Assembly: GCF_024105655.1 (NCBI RefSeq) | Contig: NZ_JAAAMH010000003.1 | Coordinates: 1 to 64,000 of the forward strand | Length of the DNA: 64,000 nt | From: Aliihoeflea sp. 40Bstr573 | GTDB taxonomy: Bacteria; Pseudomonadota; Alphaproteobacteria; Rhizobiales; Rhizobiaceae | Direction: 5' to 3' | Part shown: positions 49,228 through 58,428 of the stretch, in pieces | Layout of the letters: each line of letters begins with the position of its first letter | How positions within the stretch are numbered: position 1 is the first letter of the stretch | The notes under the pieces: model-generated | What the model saw: the letters and a program-made list of their open reading frames with translations, nothing else | Database searches by the model: none | What the model was told of the DNA's origin: nothing | Translations under genes and position numbers: made by a program

Positions 49228-49608
49228 ATGAAGACCACCATTGCCGCTCTCATCGGAACGACTGCGCTGATTGCCACTCTGTCGCACGGCATGCAGGAAA
49301 ATGCGGGCGCCGCTCGCGCGCAAGCGGACAACCCCGGAGACTTCATACTCATTTCCGGCGATTTCGAATGCCGGATCAGCCAGGGCGCCGTGCGCGAGAA
49401 GATTGCGCGCCTCGATCTGGATTCGACCTGTGCCGGTTCGGCCAGCCCTGCCGCGCAGGTGGCGATGATCGAGCAGAACGACGACGGAACGATCGACCTT
49501 CTGGGCCGGGACGGTACCGCCGTTGTGCGCTTTGCCGCCGCCGAAGGCGACACGCACATCTCCTACGAGCCGCAGTCACCGCTCATCCGCCTCGTCGCCG
49601 TCGACTGA
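49228..49608 (+). CDS. secreted protein, possible AprI/Inh-like inhibitor
   Basis: A 126-residue exported protein with an N-terminal signal (MKTTIAALIGTTALIATLSHG). The mature part contains two cysteines (FECRI and STCAG) and a DDGTIDLLGRDGTAVVRF strand pair. This pattern resembles AprI/Inh-type metalloprotease inhibitors, but the match is by eye and no protease gene is nearby. It ends six bases before the convergent amidotransferase gene. Confidence 0.6.
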   Translation: MKTTIAALIGTTALIATLSHGMQENAGAARAQADNPGDFILISGDFECRISQGAVREKIARLDLDSTCAGSASPAAQVAMIEQNDDGTIDLLGRDGTAVVRFAAAEGDTHISYEPQSPLIRLVAVD

Positions 49609-49614
49609 CCGACG

Positions 49615-50388
49615 TTACGCCGCTGCGTGGGAAAGACCCGCGCGGCGTGCTTCATGGGCGCGCACAGCGTCGCCGAAAGCCTCGAAAATCTGCGCGGATG
49701 CGCGATCCTTCGCCGCCCAATATTCCGGATGCCACTGGACGCCGACGGCGAATGCCTTCGCGTCGATGACCGAGACGGCTTCAATCGTGCCGTCCTCGGC
49801 CACTGCCTCGGCCTGCAACCGCGGCGCGATGTTACCGATCGCCTGGCGGTGAACCGAATTGACCTGGATTTCGCGCGGGCCGAAGATGCCTGCGAGACAC
49901 GAGCCTTCCTTGATGCGCACGGGCTGGCGGATCGCGAAACGCTCGTCTTGGCTGTCGCTTTGCGGCGCGCGGTGGTCCCACATCCCTTCGCCGTCCTGGA
50001 TTTCGGTTGCCAGCGAGCCGCCGAGCGCCACGTTGAGTTCCTGGATGCCGCGGCAGATTGCGAGCAGCGGCACGCCGCGTTCGATCGCCTTGCGGATCAG
50101 CGGCATGGTCGTGGCGTCGCGCGCGGCGTCATAAGGACCGTTGGCTTCCGACGCGTCGCCACCATAGAGCGAGGGATGAACATTCGACTTCGAGCCGGTC
50201 AGCATGACGCCGTCGACCCGATTCAAAAGCGCGTCGTAGTCGATCCGGTCGCCGAAAGCGGGAACCATCATCGGCAGCACACCGGCTTGCGAGAGCGCCG
50301 CCTCGAGATATTGATGCGGGGCAGCGTGCCAAGTGTAGTTCTCGAACTGGCGGATGTCTGTCGAGACGGCGACGAGCGGCTGGGTCAT
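49615..50388 (-). CDS. class I glutamine amidotransferase, PuuD-like
   Basis: A 257-residue peptidase C26 enzyme similar to gamma-glutamyl-GABA hydrolase. The nucleophile Cys is in LLAICRGIQELNVALGGSL (near residue 110) and the His-x-Glu is in VGVQWHPEYW. It would release a free amino acid from a gamma-glutamylated product. It could work with the GS-like and aminotransferase genes at 38690-41451, although it lies 8 kb away. The ATG at 50388 is preferred; an upstream ATG at 50421 is possible, and neither has a strong ribosome binding site. It is unrelated to the urate enzyme also named PuuD. Confidence 0.85.
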   Translation of the reverse strand: MTQPLVAVSTDIRQFENYTWHAAPHQYLEAALSQAGVLPMMVPAFGDRIDYDALLNRVDGVMLTGSKSNVHPSLYGGDASEANGPYDAARDATTMPLIRKAIERGVPLLAICRGIQELNVALGGSLATEIQDGEGMWDHRAPQSDSQDERFAIRQPVRIKEGSCLAGIFGPREIQVNSVHRQAIGNIAPRLQAEAVAEDGTIEAVSVIDAKAFAVGVQWHPEYWAAKDRASAQIFEAFGDAVRAHEARRAGLSHAAA

Positions 50389-50675
50389 ATGGCGAAAGGT
50401 CCGTTGAATCTGGATGGACAAGGTTTAGCGCGAAATGGCGCGCGGTCCAAGCGGGCGCGATCTGGAGAGACACGCCGCCATGCCTCTCCAGGCGGCAGTT
50501 TTGCGCAGTTGGGGCGAGGCGTTAGGGACGTCCGCACGAGGCGCTGATCCGCGCTGGACTTGGGGGAAGGCGCGTGTATTTATACGCCCCGGCCTCGGGG
50601 GGAGGACGCGCGATGACGCCACGTCGGATTCCCGAACACCGGTATTTTTGAGGTCCGTATATGGGAGGTTTTCTT

Positions 50676-51773
50676 ATGGATCGTCGTTCCTTTATCACCA
50701 AGGCAGGCTTTGCCGGCGTCGGCGCTGTCGCCGCGTCCACGCTTGCCGCTCCCGCCATCGCGCAGGGCAACCAGACCTGGCGCATGGTTACGACCTGGCC
50801 GAAGAACTTCCCGGGTCTCGGCGTCGGCGCTCAGCGCCTTGCGGATCGCATCACCGCCATGTCGGGCGGCCGCCTGACGATCCAGCTCTACGCCGCCGGC
50901 GAGCTCGTGCCGCCGCTGCAGGCGCTCGATGCCGTTATCGACGGTTCGGCCGAGATGAGCCACGGCGCAGCCTATTACTGGCAGAACAAGTCGACGGCCT
51001 TGTCCTTCTTCACCGGCGTTCCCTATGGCATGACCTCGCGCGAACTGACCGCGTGGGTCCACTACCTCGGCGGTCAGGAAATCTGGGACGAGATTTACGA
51101 CCAGTTCGGCGTCCAGGGCTTCATGTCGGGCGACACCGGCACGCAGGCCGGCGGCTGGTTCCGCAACGAACTGACCGGCGTTTCCGACATTCAGGGCTTG
51201 CGCTTCCGTACGCCCGGCCTCGGCGGCCAGGTGTGGGAAAAGCTCGGCGCCTCGGTCACCAACATGGCGGCGGGCGAAATCTTCCAGGCGCTCCAGTCCG
51301 GCACGCTCGATGCGGCTGAGTTCGTTGGTCCGTACAACGACCTGGCGCTCGGCTTCCACCAGATCGCCAAGAACTACTACTTCCCGTCCTTCATCGAGCC
51401 GGGCCTGGCGACCGAGTGTGTCGTCGACAAGGCGAAGTTCCAGGAGCTGCCGGACGACCTCCAGGCGATCATCAAGGGTGCCTGCGCTGCCGAGTACGAC
51501 TACGTCGCGGCCGACTTCGCGGCCAACGATCCGCGCGCGCTGCAGACGCTCGTCAACGACCATGGCGTTCAGATCAGGCAGTTCCCCGAGGAGATTCTCG
51601 AGGCCGGTGCGAACGCGGCCAAGGAGATCATGCAGGGCCTGCTCGATTCGAGCGATGCGCTGACCAAGAAGACTGCCGAAAGCTTCGTCTCCGCGCTCAA
51701 CATCGTGCGCCATAAGACCGAAGGCACGGACTCGCTCTATATCCAGGCGCGCGAGAAGTACTTCCAGATCTGA
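50676..51773 (+). CDS. TRAP transporter substrate-binding protein
   Basis: A 365-residue DctP-family periplasmic binding protein with a twin-arginine signal (DRRSFITKAGFAGVG...AIAQG). The mature part begins QTWRMVTTWPKNFPGL, a start typical of the subfamily that binds 2-oxoacids and related monocarboxylates (TakP-like). GGGAGG at 50663-50668 sets the ATG at 50676. Its membrane subunits are not downstream; they lie on the opposite strand at 52505-54453. A strong bidirectional terminator follows. Confidence 0.92.
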   Translation: MDRRSFITKAGFAGVGAVAASTLAAPAIAQGNQTWRMVTTWPKNFPGLGVGAQRLADRITAMSGGRLTIQLYAAGELVPPLQALDAVIDGSAEMSHGAAYYWQNKSTALSFFTGVPYGMTSRELTAWVHYLGGQEIWDEIYDQFGVQGFMSGDTGTQAGGWFRNELTGVSDIQGLRFRTPGLGGQVWEKLGASVTNMAAGEIFQALQSGTLDAAEFVGPYNDLALGFHQIAKNYYFPSFIEPGLATECVVDKAKFQELPDDLQAIIKGACAAEYDYVAADFAANDPRALQTLVNDHGVQIRQFPEEILEAGANAAKEIMQGLLDSSDALTKKTAESFVSALNIVRHKTEGTDSLYIQAREKYFQI

Positions 51774-51794
51774 TCGCGATTGATCGGTTCAGGC

Positions 51795-51832
51795 AAAAAA
51801 GGCCCGGGAGCGATTCCGGGCCTTTCCTTTTG
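51795..51832. terminator. bidirectional terminator
   Basis: Seven-base arms GGCCCGG and CCGGGCC (51801-51821) pair around GAGCGATT, with AAAAAA on the left and TTTCCTTTT on the right. It can end both the plus-strand TRAP binding-protein transcript and the minus-strand dctQM-exoD transcript. Confidence 0.9.
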
Positions 51833-51848
51833 TCCTTTCTCAGGAGGA

Positions 51849-52499
51849 TCAGCCGCTGAAGAAACCGCTCAGGCCGCGTCCTGCGGCAAAGGCACCATAG
51901 GCGAGGATCGAGAAGTAGATGATCGTCGCGACGAGCATGCCATAACCGGCCAGAACCACGACGCCGTCGCGCTGGGCCATGCCGACCGACAGGAAGAGAA
52001 TAGCGAAAGCCGGCAGCGTGTTCGAGAAGGGCACGAGGCCGAGCGGGAACATCAGAAGAATGCCGCAGGCAAGGATCGCAAGCCCATTCACGCGGTTGGC
52101 GAAGGACGAGCCGGTGATTGCGACCGCGCGCTCGCGCACGACGTTTTCCACGCGGTCGACGATCGAGAGGCTGCGGGTCAGCACGCCCTTCAGCTTGTCG
52201 GCACTTAGTGGCCGGTCCATGATCCGGTCGGGAAGCCAAGGTTTGCGGTTGGCGACGATGCCCACCGCAAGAAAGATGATTGCCAGGCCGAAAGCCGTGC
52301 TTACTCCTGGGATCGAGACCGGCAGGAGGAAGGGCAGTGTCAGCACGGCGCACAAGATCAGCGGACCGTGATCGCCGATATTGTGGAGAAGCTCGCGAAG
52401 GGTCACGTGACCGTCCGCGAGCCCGTCCATCGTGCGTTCCAGCGCGGTCCGAATCGTTTCGGACCGCTCCGGATAGGCGAATGCGTCTTCGTTGATCAT
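51849..52499 (-). CDS. exoD: ExoD-family membrane protein
   Basis: A 216-residue ExoD homologue. The N-terminal cytoplasmic part is followed by HNIGDHGPLILCAVLTLPFLLPVSIPG, characteristic of the family, and about four hydrophobic helices. ExoD was first linked to exopolysaccharide and alkaline tolerance in Sinorhizobium; its molecular function is unsettled. It starts five bases after dctM and is therefore probably cotranscribed with the TRAP permease. Confidence 0.88.
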   Translation of the reverse strand: MINEDAFAYPERSETIRTALERTMDGLADGHVTLRELLHNIGDHGPLILCAVLTLPFLLPVSIPGVSTAFGLAIIFLAVGIVANRKPWLPDRIMDRPLSADKLKGVLTRSLSIVDRVENVVRERAVAITGSSFANRVNGLAILACGILLMFPLGLVPFSNTLPAFAILFLSVGMAQRDGVVVLAGYGMLVATIIYFSILAYGAFAAGRGLSGFFSG

Positions 52500-52504
52500 C
52501 GGCC

Positions 52505-53896
52505 TCAGCTATAGAGGAACCGTGGCAGCCAGGTGGCGATCCCCGGGAAGAGGAAGAGAAGCGCCAGAGCCAGGATCTGCAGGCCGACGAACGGAATGAC
52601 GCCCTTGTAGATCATGCCGGTGGTGACCGTCCTCGGCGCCACGCCGCGCAGGTAGAAGAGCGCGAAGCCGAAAGGCGGCGTTAGGAACGAAGTCTGCAGG
52701 TTCACGCCCACCATCACACCCAGCCACACCGGATCGACGCCCAGGTTGAGCAGGATCGGCGCCGTGATGGGGATCACGATGAAAATGATCTCGAACGTGT
52801 CCAGGATGAAGCCGAGCAGGAACATGATCGCCATCACGACGATGACGGGCCCGATCACGCCGCCCGGCAGGTTCGACAAGAACTCGTGCACGAGATTGTC
52901 GCCGCCCATCAGGCGGAAGACGATCGAGAACACAGAGGCGCCGAAAAGGATGATGAACACCATGGACGTGATCGTCGCGGTCGAGATCACCGCCTCGCGC
53001 AGAACCCGAAGCGACAGGCGCCAGCGCAGCGCGGCGAGGACCATCGCGCCGACCGCGCCGACCGAGGCGGCTTCCGTCGGCGTCGCGACACCGCCGAGGA
53101 TCGAGCCCAGAACGGCAATGATCAGGGCCAGCGGCGGGATCAGCGCCACCGCGACCTCGCGGGCGAGATGCTTCTTCTCCTCAGGAGGAACGGGCGTCGC
53201 GGGGCAGGATTCGGGGTCGAAGACCGCCTTGAAGATCATCCAGCCAAGATAAAGACCGACGAGCAAAATGCCGGGCAGCAGCGCGCCGGCGAAAAGGTCG
53301 CCGACCGACACCGGGGAGGGCGCGAAATTGCCCTTGGCCATCTGCACCTGCGCGTTGATACCGGACAGCATGTCTCCCATGAAGATCAGCACGGTCGAAG
53401 GCGGGATGATCTGGCCGAGCGTGCCCGAGGCGCAGATGACGCCCGAGGCAAGGCGCGGGTCGTAGCCGGCGCGCAGCATCGCCGGCAGCGAGATCAGGCC
53501 CATGGTGACGACGGTGGCGCCAACGACGCCGGTCGAGGCGGCGAGCATCGCGCCGACGAGAATGACCGAGATGCCAAGGCCCCCACGCATGTTGCCGAAC
53601 AGTTTGCCCATGGTCAGGAGAAGCTGCTCGGCGATCTTCGAGCGCTCGAGCATGACGCCCATGAAGATGAAGAGCGGGACGGCAACCAGCACTTCATTGG
53701 TCATGAAGCCGATGTAGCGGTTGGCGAGCGAGCCGAAATTCGACGGATCGAAGACGCCGAACCACATGCCGACGGCACCGAACATCAGCGAAACGCCGGC
53801 GAGGGTGAACGCAACCGGGAAGCCCAGCATCAAAAAGCCGATGATCCCGAAGAACATCAGGCCGGCGAGGATCTCGCCGAGAAGTACGAGATCCAT
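52505..53896 (-). CDS. TRAP transporter large permease
   Basis: A 463-residue DctM-type 12-helix membrane subunit that uses the Na or proton gradient to import the bound substrate. Typical segments are VPLFIFMGVMLERS, GLISLPAMLRAGYDPRLASGVI and ASGTLGQIIPPSTVLIFMGD. It overlaps the dctQ stop by one base (TGATG). Together with the TakP-like binding protein encoded on the other strand it likely imports a 2-oxoacid or similar organic acid. Confidence 0.93.
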   Translation of the reverse strand: MDLVLLGEILAGLMFFGIIGFLMLGFPVAFTLAGVSLMFGAVGMWFGVFDPSNFGSLANRYIGFMTNEVLVAVPLFIFMGVMLERSKIAEQLLLTMGKLFGNMRGGLGISVILVGAMLAASTGVVGATVVTMGLISLPAMLRAGYDPRLASGVICASGTLGQIIPPSTVLIFMGDMLSGINAQVQMAKGNFAPSPVSVGDLFAGALLPGILLVGLYLGWMIFKAVFDPESCPATPVPPEEKKHLAREVAVALIPPLALIIAVLGSILGGVATPTEAASVGAVGAMVLAALRWRLSLRVLREAVISTATITSMVFIILFGASVFSIVFRLMGGDNLVHEFLSNLPGGVIGPVIVVMAIMFLLGFILDTFEIIFIVIPITAPILLNLGVDPVWLGVMVGVNLQTSFLTPPFGFALFYLRGVAPRTVTTGMIYKGVIPFVGLQILALALLFLFPGIATWLPRFLYS

Positions 53897-54453
53897 CAGT
53901 GGGCGCTCCCGTCGGATTCATAACGCAGTTCAACGGGGAGAAGGTGTTCGCTTCGCCCAAGCACGAGAATCGATCGCATCAGCATTGCAATGCCTTGCAA
54001 CGCAATGAGCGCCGCGAAAGCGATGATGAAGGATTTCAGCACAAACAGTCCCGGCATGCCGCCCGGATTCGCCGACGCCTCGTATATGCGCCAGGAGCGC
54101 TGCACGAAGGTGATCCCGTAGACATAGACGATGAAGCAGAAGGGCAGCAGGAAAAGCAGGACCCCTATGATGTCGATGATCGCCTTGGTGCGGGTCGTGG
54201 CCGGGCGGTAGAAAATGTCAACGCGCACGTGGTCGTTGCGCAAAAGCGCGAAGCCGGCGACGGCGGTGAACATCGCGCCGTTCAGCCAGACGTAGAGATC
54301 CTGCATCCAGAGCTGAGTCGTGGAAAAGAGGTAGCGCTGCACCACGACGGTGAAACAGACCAGCACGATCGCCAGCGCCAACCAGGAAAACACGTTTCCA
54401 ACCAGGCGGTTGATACCGCTGATGAAACGAACCAGAGCCGCTAAGACTCGCAT
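53896..54453 (-). CDS. TRAP transporter small permease
   Basis: A 185-residue DctQ-type four-helix subunit. Visible features are the first helix (FSWLALAIVLVCFTVVVQRYLF), the conserved QDLYVWLNGAMFTAVAGFALL and NDHVRVDIFY. The ATG at 54453 has GGGAGGAG upstream; residues ahead of it in the frame are not family-like. It is the first gene of the dctQ-dctM-exoD operon. Confidence 0.92.
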   Translation of the reverse strand: MRVLAALVRFISGINRLVGNVFSWLALAIVLVCFTVVVQRYLFSTTQLWMQDLYVWLNGAMFTAVAGFALLRNDHVRVDIFYRPATTRTKAIIDIIGVLLFLLPFCFIVYVYGITFVQRSWRIYEASANPGGMPGLFVLKSFIIAFAALIALQGIAMLMRSILVLGRSEHLLPVELRYESDGSAH

Positions 54454-54880
54454 TTCAAGCTCCTCCCAGGCCACGGACTGCACGGGCGTGCGGCCCTTTC
54501 GCGCCAAATGCGTGAGCGTGGAACATCAGGCTCCCCCCGATTTTTGTACCGGCTCCCTCTAGTGGAGTGTTGTGCCGGCTTTCTCGTTCCCGAAAACTGT
54601 CAGAACATGCGCTGCTGCGAAGACCCAAACCGGCCACCGCCGCTTGTCGCGGCGCGTCCTCTAACAGCTTTGCTGGTGCAAACAAAGCCCTGTCGTGACA
54701 CAACCGAACGCGCGCCCTTGCATGCCGCGACACAATATTACCGTGCAATGATGCGATCGTTAACGACTATTGCTCTTTTTCATGGCCGTGGCGAAAAGGC
54801 TTTGACGGATGTCACGCTCGGCTCGAAATTGGGACAGCCAGGATGACCTTTCGGGTCGACCGAGCGGGAGGAAGCTACAC
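54454..54880. other. divergent intergenic region, dctQ / indolepyruvate oxidoreductase
   Basis: About 430 bases without a credible gene. It must hold promoters for both flanking transcripts. It contains a 10-base palindrome TCGTTAACGA (54757-54766) and an A+T-richer stretch at 54735-54785. The ribosome binding site GGGAGGAAG for the downstream gene lies at about 54866-54874. Confidence 0.55.
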
Positions 54881-57800
54881 ATGACGCTGCACGACGTCGC
54901 GCTGAACGACAAGTACGACCTGTCCAAGGAACGCATCTTCATCTCAGGCGCACAGGCGATCGTGCGGATGCTGATGATGCAGCGCGAACGCGACCGACGA
55001 GCGGGAGTGTCCACGGCCGGCTTCGTCTCGGGCTATCGCGGCTCGCCGCTCGGTGGGCTCGACCAGCAATTGTGGAAAGCCAAGCGCGAACTGCAGCAAT
55101 CCGACATCGTGTTCCAGGCCGGGCTCAACGAAGAGCTGGCGGCGACCGCTTGCTGGGGTACCCAGCAGACCGAGCTTTTGGGCGAAGGCACGCACGACGG
55201 CGTCTTCGCGCTCTGGTATGGCAAGGGGCCGGGCGTCGACCGGTCCGGCGACGTCTTCCGCCACGCCAACCTGGCGGGGACCTCGCCTCATGGCGGTGTC
55301 CTTGCGCTGATGGGCGACGACCACACGGCCGAATCCTCCACCAACGCCCATGCGACGGAGTTCCTCTTCGTCGACACGATGAGCCCGATCTTCAATCCGG
55401 CCGGCGTGCAGGAACTCGTCGACTATGGTCTCTACGGCTACGCGCTGTCGCGCTATGCCGGCGTCTGGTCGGCTATGAAGTGCGTGAAGGACAACATCGA
55501 ATCGACCGCCTCGGTCGACGTCTCCCTGGACCGGCTGAACATCACGCTGCCTGAGATCGAGATGCCGCAGGGCGGGCTTTCGATCCGGCACGAGATCGAC
55601 CAGATGGGGCAGGAGGCGCGGCTCCACGAGCACAAGCGCGCCGCTGCCGCCGCCTTCATCCGGGCCAATCCGCTCAACCGCATCGTCTATTCGGGCGGCT
55701 CGAGCGCCCGCCTCGGCATCATCACCGTCGGCAAGTCCTATCTGGACGTGCGCCAGGCGCTCGACGACATCGGCATCGACGAGGCGCGCGCCAACCAGCT
55801 TGGCATCCGCCTGTTCAAGGTCGCGTGTCCGTGGCCGCTCGACTACGAGCACATCAGCCAGTTCGCCGATGGTCTCGAATCGATCATCGTGGTGGAGGAA
55901 AAGCGCTCGCTGATCGAAGTGCAGATGCGCGAGAACCTCTACGGCACCGCCATGCAGCCGACCATCGTCGGCAAGAGGGACGAGCGCGGCGAGTGGCTGT
56001 TTCCGGCACGCGGCGCACTCGACCCGAACGACATCGCCATCGCCATCGGCGAACGTGTCTTGCGCACGATCGGCCATTCGGAGGAGATCGCCGCGCGCGT
56101 CGCGCAGATGCGCCAGTTCCAGGCGATGATGGCCGAGACGCAGAGCGTTTCGAGCCGCACGCCGTATTTCTGCTCGGGCTGCCCGCACAATTCCTCGACC
56201 AAGGTGCCCGAAGGCTCGATCGCCGGTGGCGGCATCGGCTGCCACTTCATGTCTCTGTGGATGGACCGCAACACCGTCGGATTCACCGCCATGGGCGGCG
56301 AGGGCGCGCAGTGGGTCGGGCAGGCGCCGTTCTCCAAGCGCGACCACATCTTCCAGAATCTCGGCGACGGCACCTACAATCATTCCGGCTCGCTGGCGCT
56401 GCGCTTCGCGCTCGCCTCCGATGCCAACATCACCTACAAGATTCTCTACAACGACGCCGTCGCGATGACCGGCGGGCAGCCGCACGAAGGCGGGCTGACC
56501 GTCGACATGATCGCGAACCAGGTGCGCGGCGAGGGTGTCGAGCGCATCGCTATCGTCACCGACGAGCCGGACAAATATGGCGGCCGCGTCCAGTTTCCCG
56601 CCGGGGCGACGATTCATCACCGCGACGACCTCGACGCCGTCCAGCGCGAACTGCGCGAGATCAAGGGCGTGTCGGTGCTTCTCTACGACCAGACCTGCGC
56701 GGCCGAAAAACGCCGCCGGCGCAAGCGCGGCATGTTTCCTGATCCCGACAAGCGCGTCATCATCAACGAGCTCGTCTGCGAGGGCTGCGGCGATTGCGGC
56801 GTGAAGTCGAACTGCGTCTCGGTGCAGCCGCTCGAGACCGAGTTTGGCCGCAAGCGGCGCATCGACCAGTCGTCCTGCAACAAGGACTTTTCCTGCGTCA
56901 ACGGCTTCTGCCCGTCATTCGTCACCGTGCATGGAGCGAAAATTCGCAAGGCCGAAGGGCGTGCGGGCGGCGCCGATCCGCTGGAGGGCGTGCCGGATCC
57001 CGTGCTTGCGTCGGTCGAGACGGGCTGGTCCGGCATCGTCGACGGCATTGGCGGTACAGGCGTCGTCACCATCGGCGCGGTCATCGGCATGGCGGCACAC
57101 CTTGAAGGCAAGGGTTGCGGCGTCATCGACATGGCGGGCCTTGCCCAGAAGGGCGGCGCGGTCTTCAGCCACATGCGCATCGCAAAAACGCCGGAGGACA
57201 TCCACGCCATCCGCGTTTCGGCGGGCAAGGCGGACATGGTGCTCGGCTGCGATCTCGTCGTCTCGGGCAGCGCCAAGATCCTGTCGTCCGTGCGGGAGGG
57301 CAAGACGATCTTCGTCGGCAACACCGCCGAGGTCATGCCGGGAGACTTCACCCGTTCGGCAGACTTCTCGCTGCCGGTCGAGCGCGTCAAGCGCGCCATC
57401 AGCCGCGCCGTTGGCGAGCAGAATGCGCATTTCTTCGACGCGACCCGTGCCGCGCAGACGCTGTTCGGCAATGCGCTCGCCGCCAACATGTTCATGCTGG
57501 GGTTCGCTTACCAGCATGGCGGTCTGCCGCTTGGCGCCGAAGCGATCGAAAAGGCTATCGAGCTCAACGGTCAGGCCGTTGCGATGAACGTCCAGGCATT
57601 CCGCTGGGGCCGCCGCGCCGCGGTGAAGCCCGACGAAATCGCCGAACTCGTCGAGGCGGGCGCCTCGAAGGCGACGAAGATCAGCGAGACGCTGGACGAG
57701 ATCGTGGCACGTCGTGTCGAGTTCCTCACCGACTACCAGAACGCCGCCTATGCGGACCGCTACGCCCGTCAGGTCGCGTCGATCCGCGCCGCCGAAGAGG

Positions 57801-58351
57801 CAGCGGTGCCAGGCTCGACCGCGCTCAGCGAGGCGGTTGCACGCAGCCTTTTCAAGCTGATGGCGATCAAGGACGAGTATGAGGTCGCTCGGCTTTACAC
57901 GGACGGCAATTTCAAGCGCCAGCTCGCGCGCGAATTTTCCGACTACGAGCGTCTGGAGTTCCACCTCGCCCCGCCGATCCTCGGTCGCAAGGGCTCCGAC
58001 GGCGTGGCGCGCAAGTCGAGTTTCGGGCCCTGGATGATGAAGGCATTCGGCGTTCTCGCGCGGTTCAAGAGCCTGCGCGGAACGCCGCTCGATCTCTTCG
58101 GTTACTCAGCCGAGCGCCGGCACGAACGTGAAATGCTTGCCGCCTACGAGCGCGATCTCGATCTCATCCGCTCACTCGTCGCCCCGGGCCGCATTGTCGA
58201 GGCGACGGCGCTTGCATCGCTGCCTGCGGCCATTCGCGGCTTCGGCCACGTCAAGGCGGCGAATGCGTCGAAGGCCGAGGCCGAGCGCGTCCGTCTCGTC
58301 GAGCGCCTCAAGGCTGCGCCCGCCAGCCGGCATCTTGAAGCCGCGGAATGA
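54881..58351 (+). CDS. fused indolepyruvate ferredoxin oxidoreductase
   Basis: A 1156-residue fusion of the alpha/TPP part and the gamma part of a 2-oxoacid oxidoreductase. Order: N-terminal pyrimidine-binding domain (about 30-330), TPP domain around 430-610 (GGEGAQWVG, ILYNDAVAMTGGQ), a cysteine cluster around 632-690 (CEGCGDCGVKSNC, SSCNKDFSCVNGFC) and a C-terminal domain with GIGGTGVVTIGAVIGM. CSGCPHNSST precedes the TPP domain. It oxidatively decarboxylates aryl-pyruvates from aromatic amino acids to acyl-CoA. The start at 54881 follows GGGAGGAAG. A nine-base hairpin covers the stop codon. Confidence 0.92.
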   Translation: MTLHDVALNDKYDLSKERIFISGAQAIVRMLMMQRERDRRAGVSTAGFVSGYRGSPLGGLDQQLWKAKRELQQSDIVFQAGLNEELAATACWGTQQTELLGEGTHDGVFALWYGKGPGVDRSGDVFRHANLAGTSPHGGVLALMGDDHTAESSTNAHATEFLFVDTMSPIFNPAGVQELVDYGLYGYALSRYAGVWSAMKCVKDNIESTASVDVSLDRLNITLPEIEMPQGGLSIRHEIDQMGQEARLHEHKRAAAAAFIRANPLNRIVYSGGSSARLGIITVGKSYLDVRQALDDIGIDEARANQLGIRLFKVACPWPLDYEHISQFADGLESIIVVEEKRSLIEVQMRENLYGTAMQPTIVGKRDERGEWLFPARGALDPNDIAIAIGERVLRTIGHSEEIAARVAQMRQFQAMMAETQSVSSRTPYFCSGCPHNSSTKVPEGSIAGGGIGCHFMSLWMDRNTVGFTAMGGEGAQWVGQAPFSKRDHIFQNLGDGTYNHSGSLALRFALASDANITYKILYNDAVAMTGGQPHEGGLTVDMIANQVRGEGVERIAIVTDEPDKYGGRVQFPAGATIHHRDDLDAVQRELREIKGVSVLLYDQTCAAEKRRRRKRGMFPDPDKRVIINELVCEGCGDCGVKSNCVSVQPLETEFGRKRRIDQSSCNKDFSCVNGFCPSFVTVHGAKIRKAEGRAGGADPLEGVPDPVLASVETGWSGIVDGIGGTGVVTIGAVIGMAAHLEGKGCGVIDMAGLAQKGGAVFSHMRIAKTPEDIHAIRVSAGKADMVLGCDLVVSGSAKILSSVREGKTIFVGNTAEVMPGDFTRSADFSLPVERVKRAISRAVGEQNAHFFDATRAAQTLFGNALAANMFMLGFAYQHGGLPLGAEAIEKAIELNGQAVAMNVQAFRWGRRAAVKPDEIAELVEAGASKATKISETLDEIVARRVEFLTDYQNAAYADRYARQVASIRAAEEAAVPGSTALSEAVARSLFKLMAIKDEYEVARLYTDGNFKRQLAREFSDYERLEFHLAPPILGRKGSDGVARKSSFGPWMMKAFGVLARFKSLRGTPLDLFGYSAERRHEREMLAAYERDLDLIRSLVAPGRIVEATALASLPAAIRGFGHVKAANASKAEAERVRLVERLKAAPASRHLEAAE

Positions 58352-58364
58352 GGACATTCCGCGG
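58341..58364 (+). terminator. hairpin at the oxidoreductase stop codon
   Basis: Perfect nine-base arms CCGCGGAAT (58341-58349) and ATTCCGCGG (58356-58364) enclose a six-base loop, and the stop codon lies at 58349-58351. There is no T tract after it, so it may protect the 3' end or pause polymerase rather than terminate. Confidence 0.4.
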
Positions 58365-58428
58365 GGCATCAATGATTGCTTAAGGGGGTTCTGACACTGT
58401 TAGGGCCGGTAGAAACCAGGACCCCGAG

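Noticed and set aside
32089-50388. The two PuuD-named proteins being related
   Set aside because: The name covers two unrelated enzymes: a membrane urate hydroxylase with cytochrome c (32089-33300) and a class I amidotransferase (49615-50388).
54944-56620. A 558-residue minus-strand frame inside the indolepyruvate oxidoreductase gene
   Set aside because: The plus-strand frame has clear TPP and Fe-S motifs; the reverse frame is compositionally biased and has no recognisable domain.
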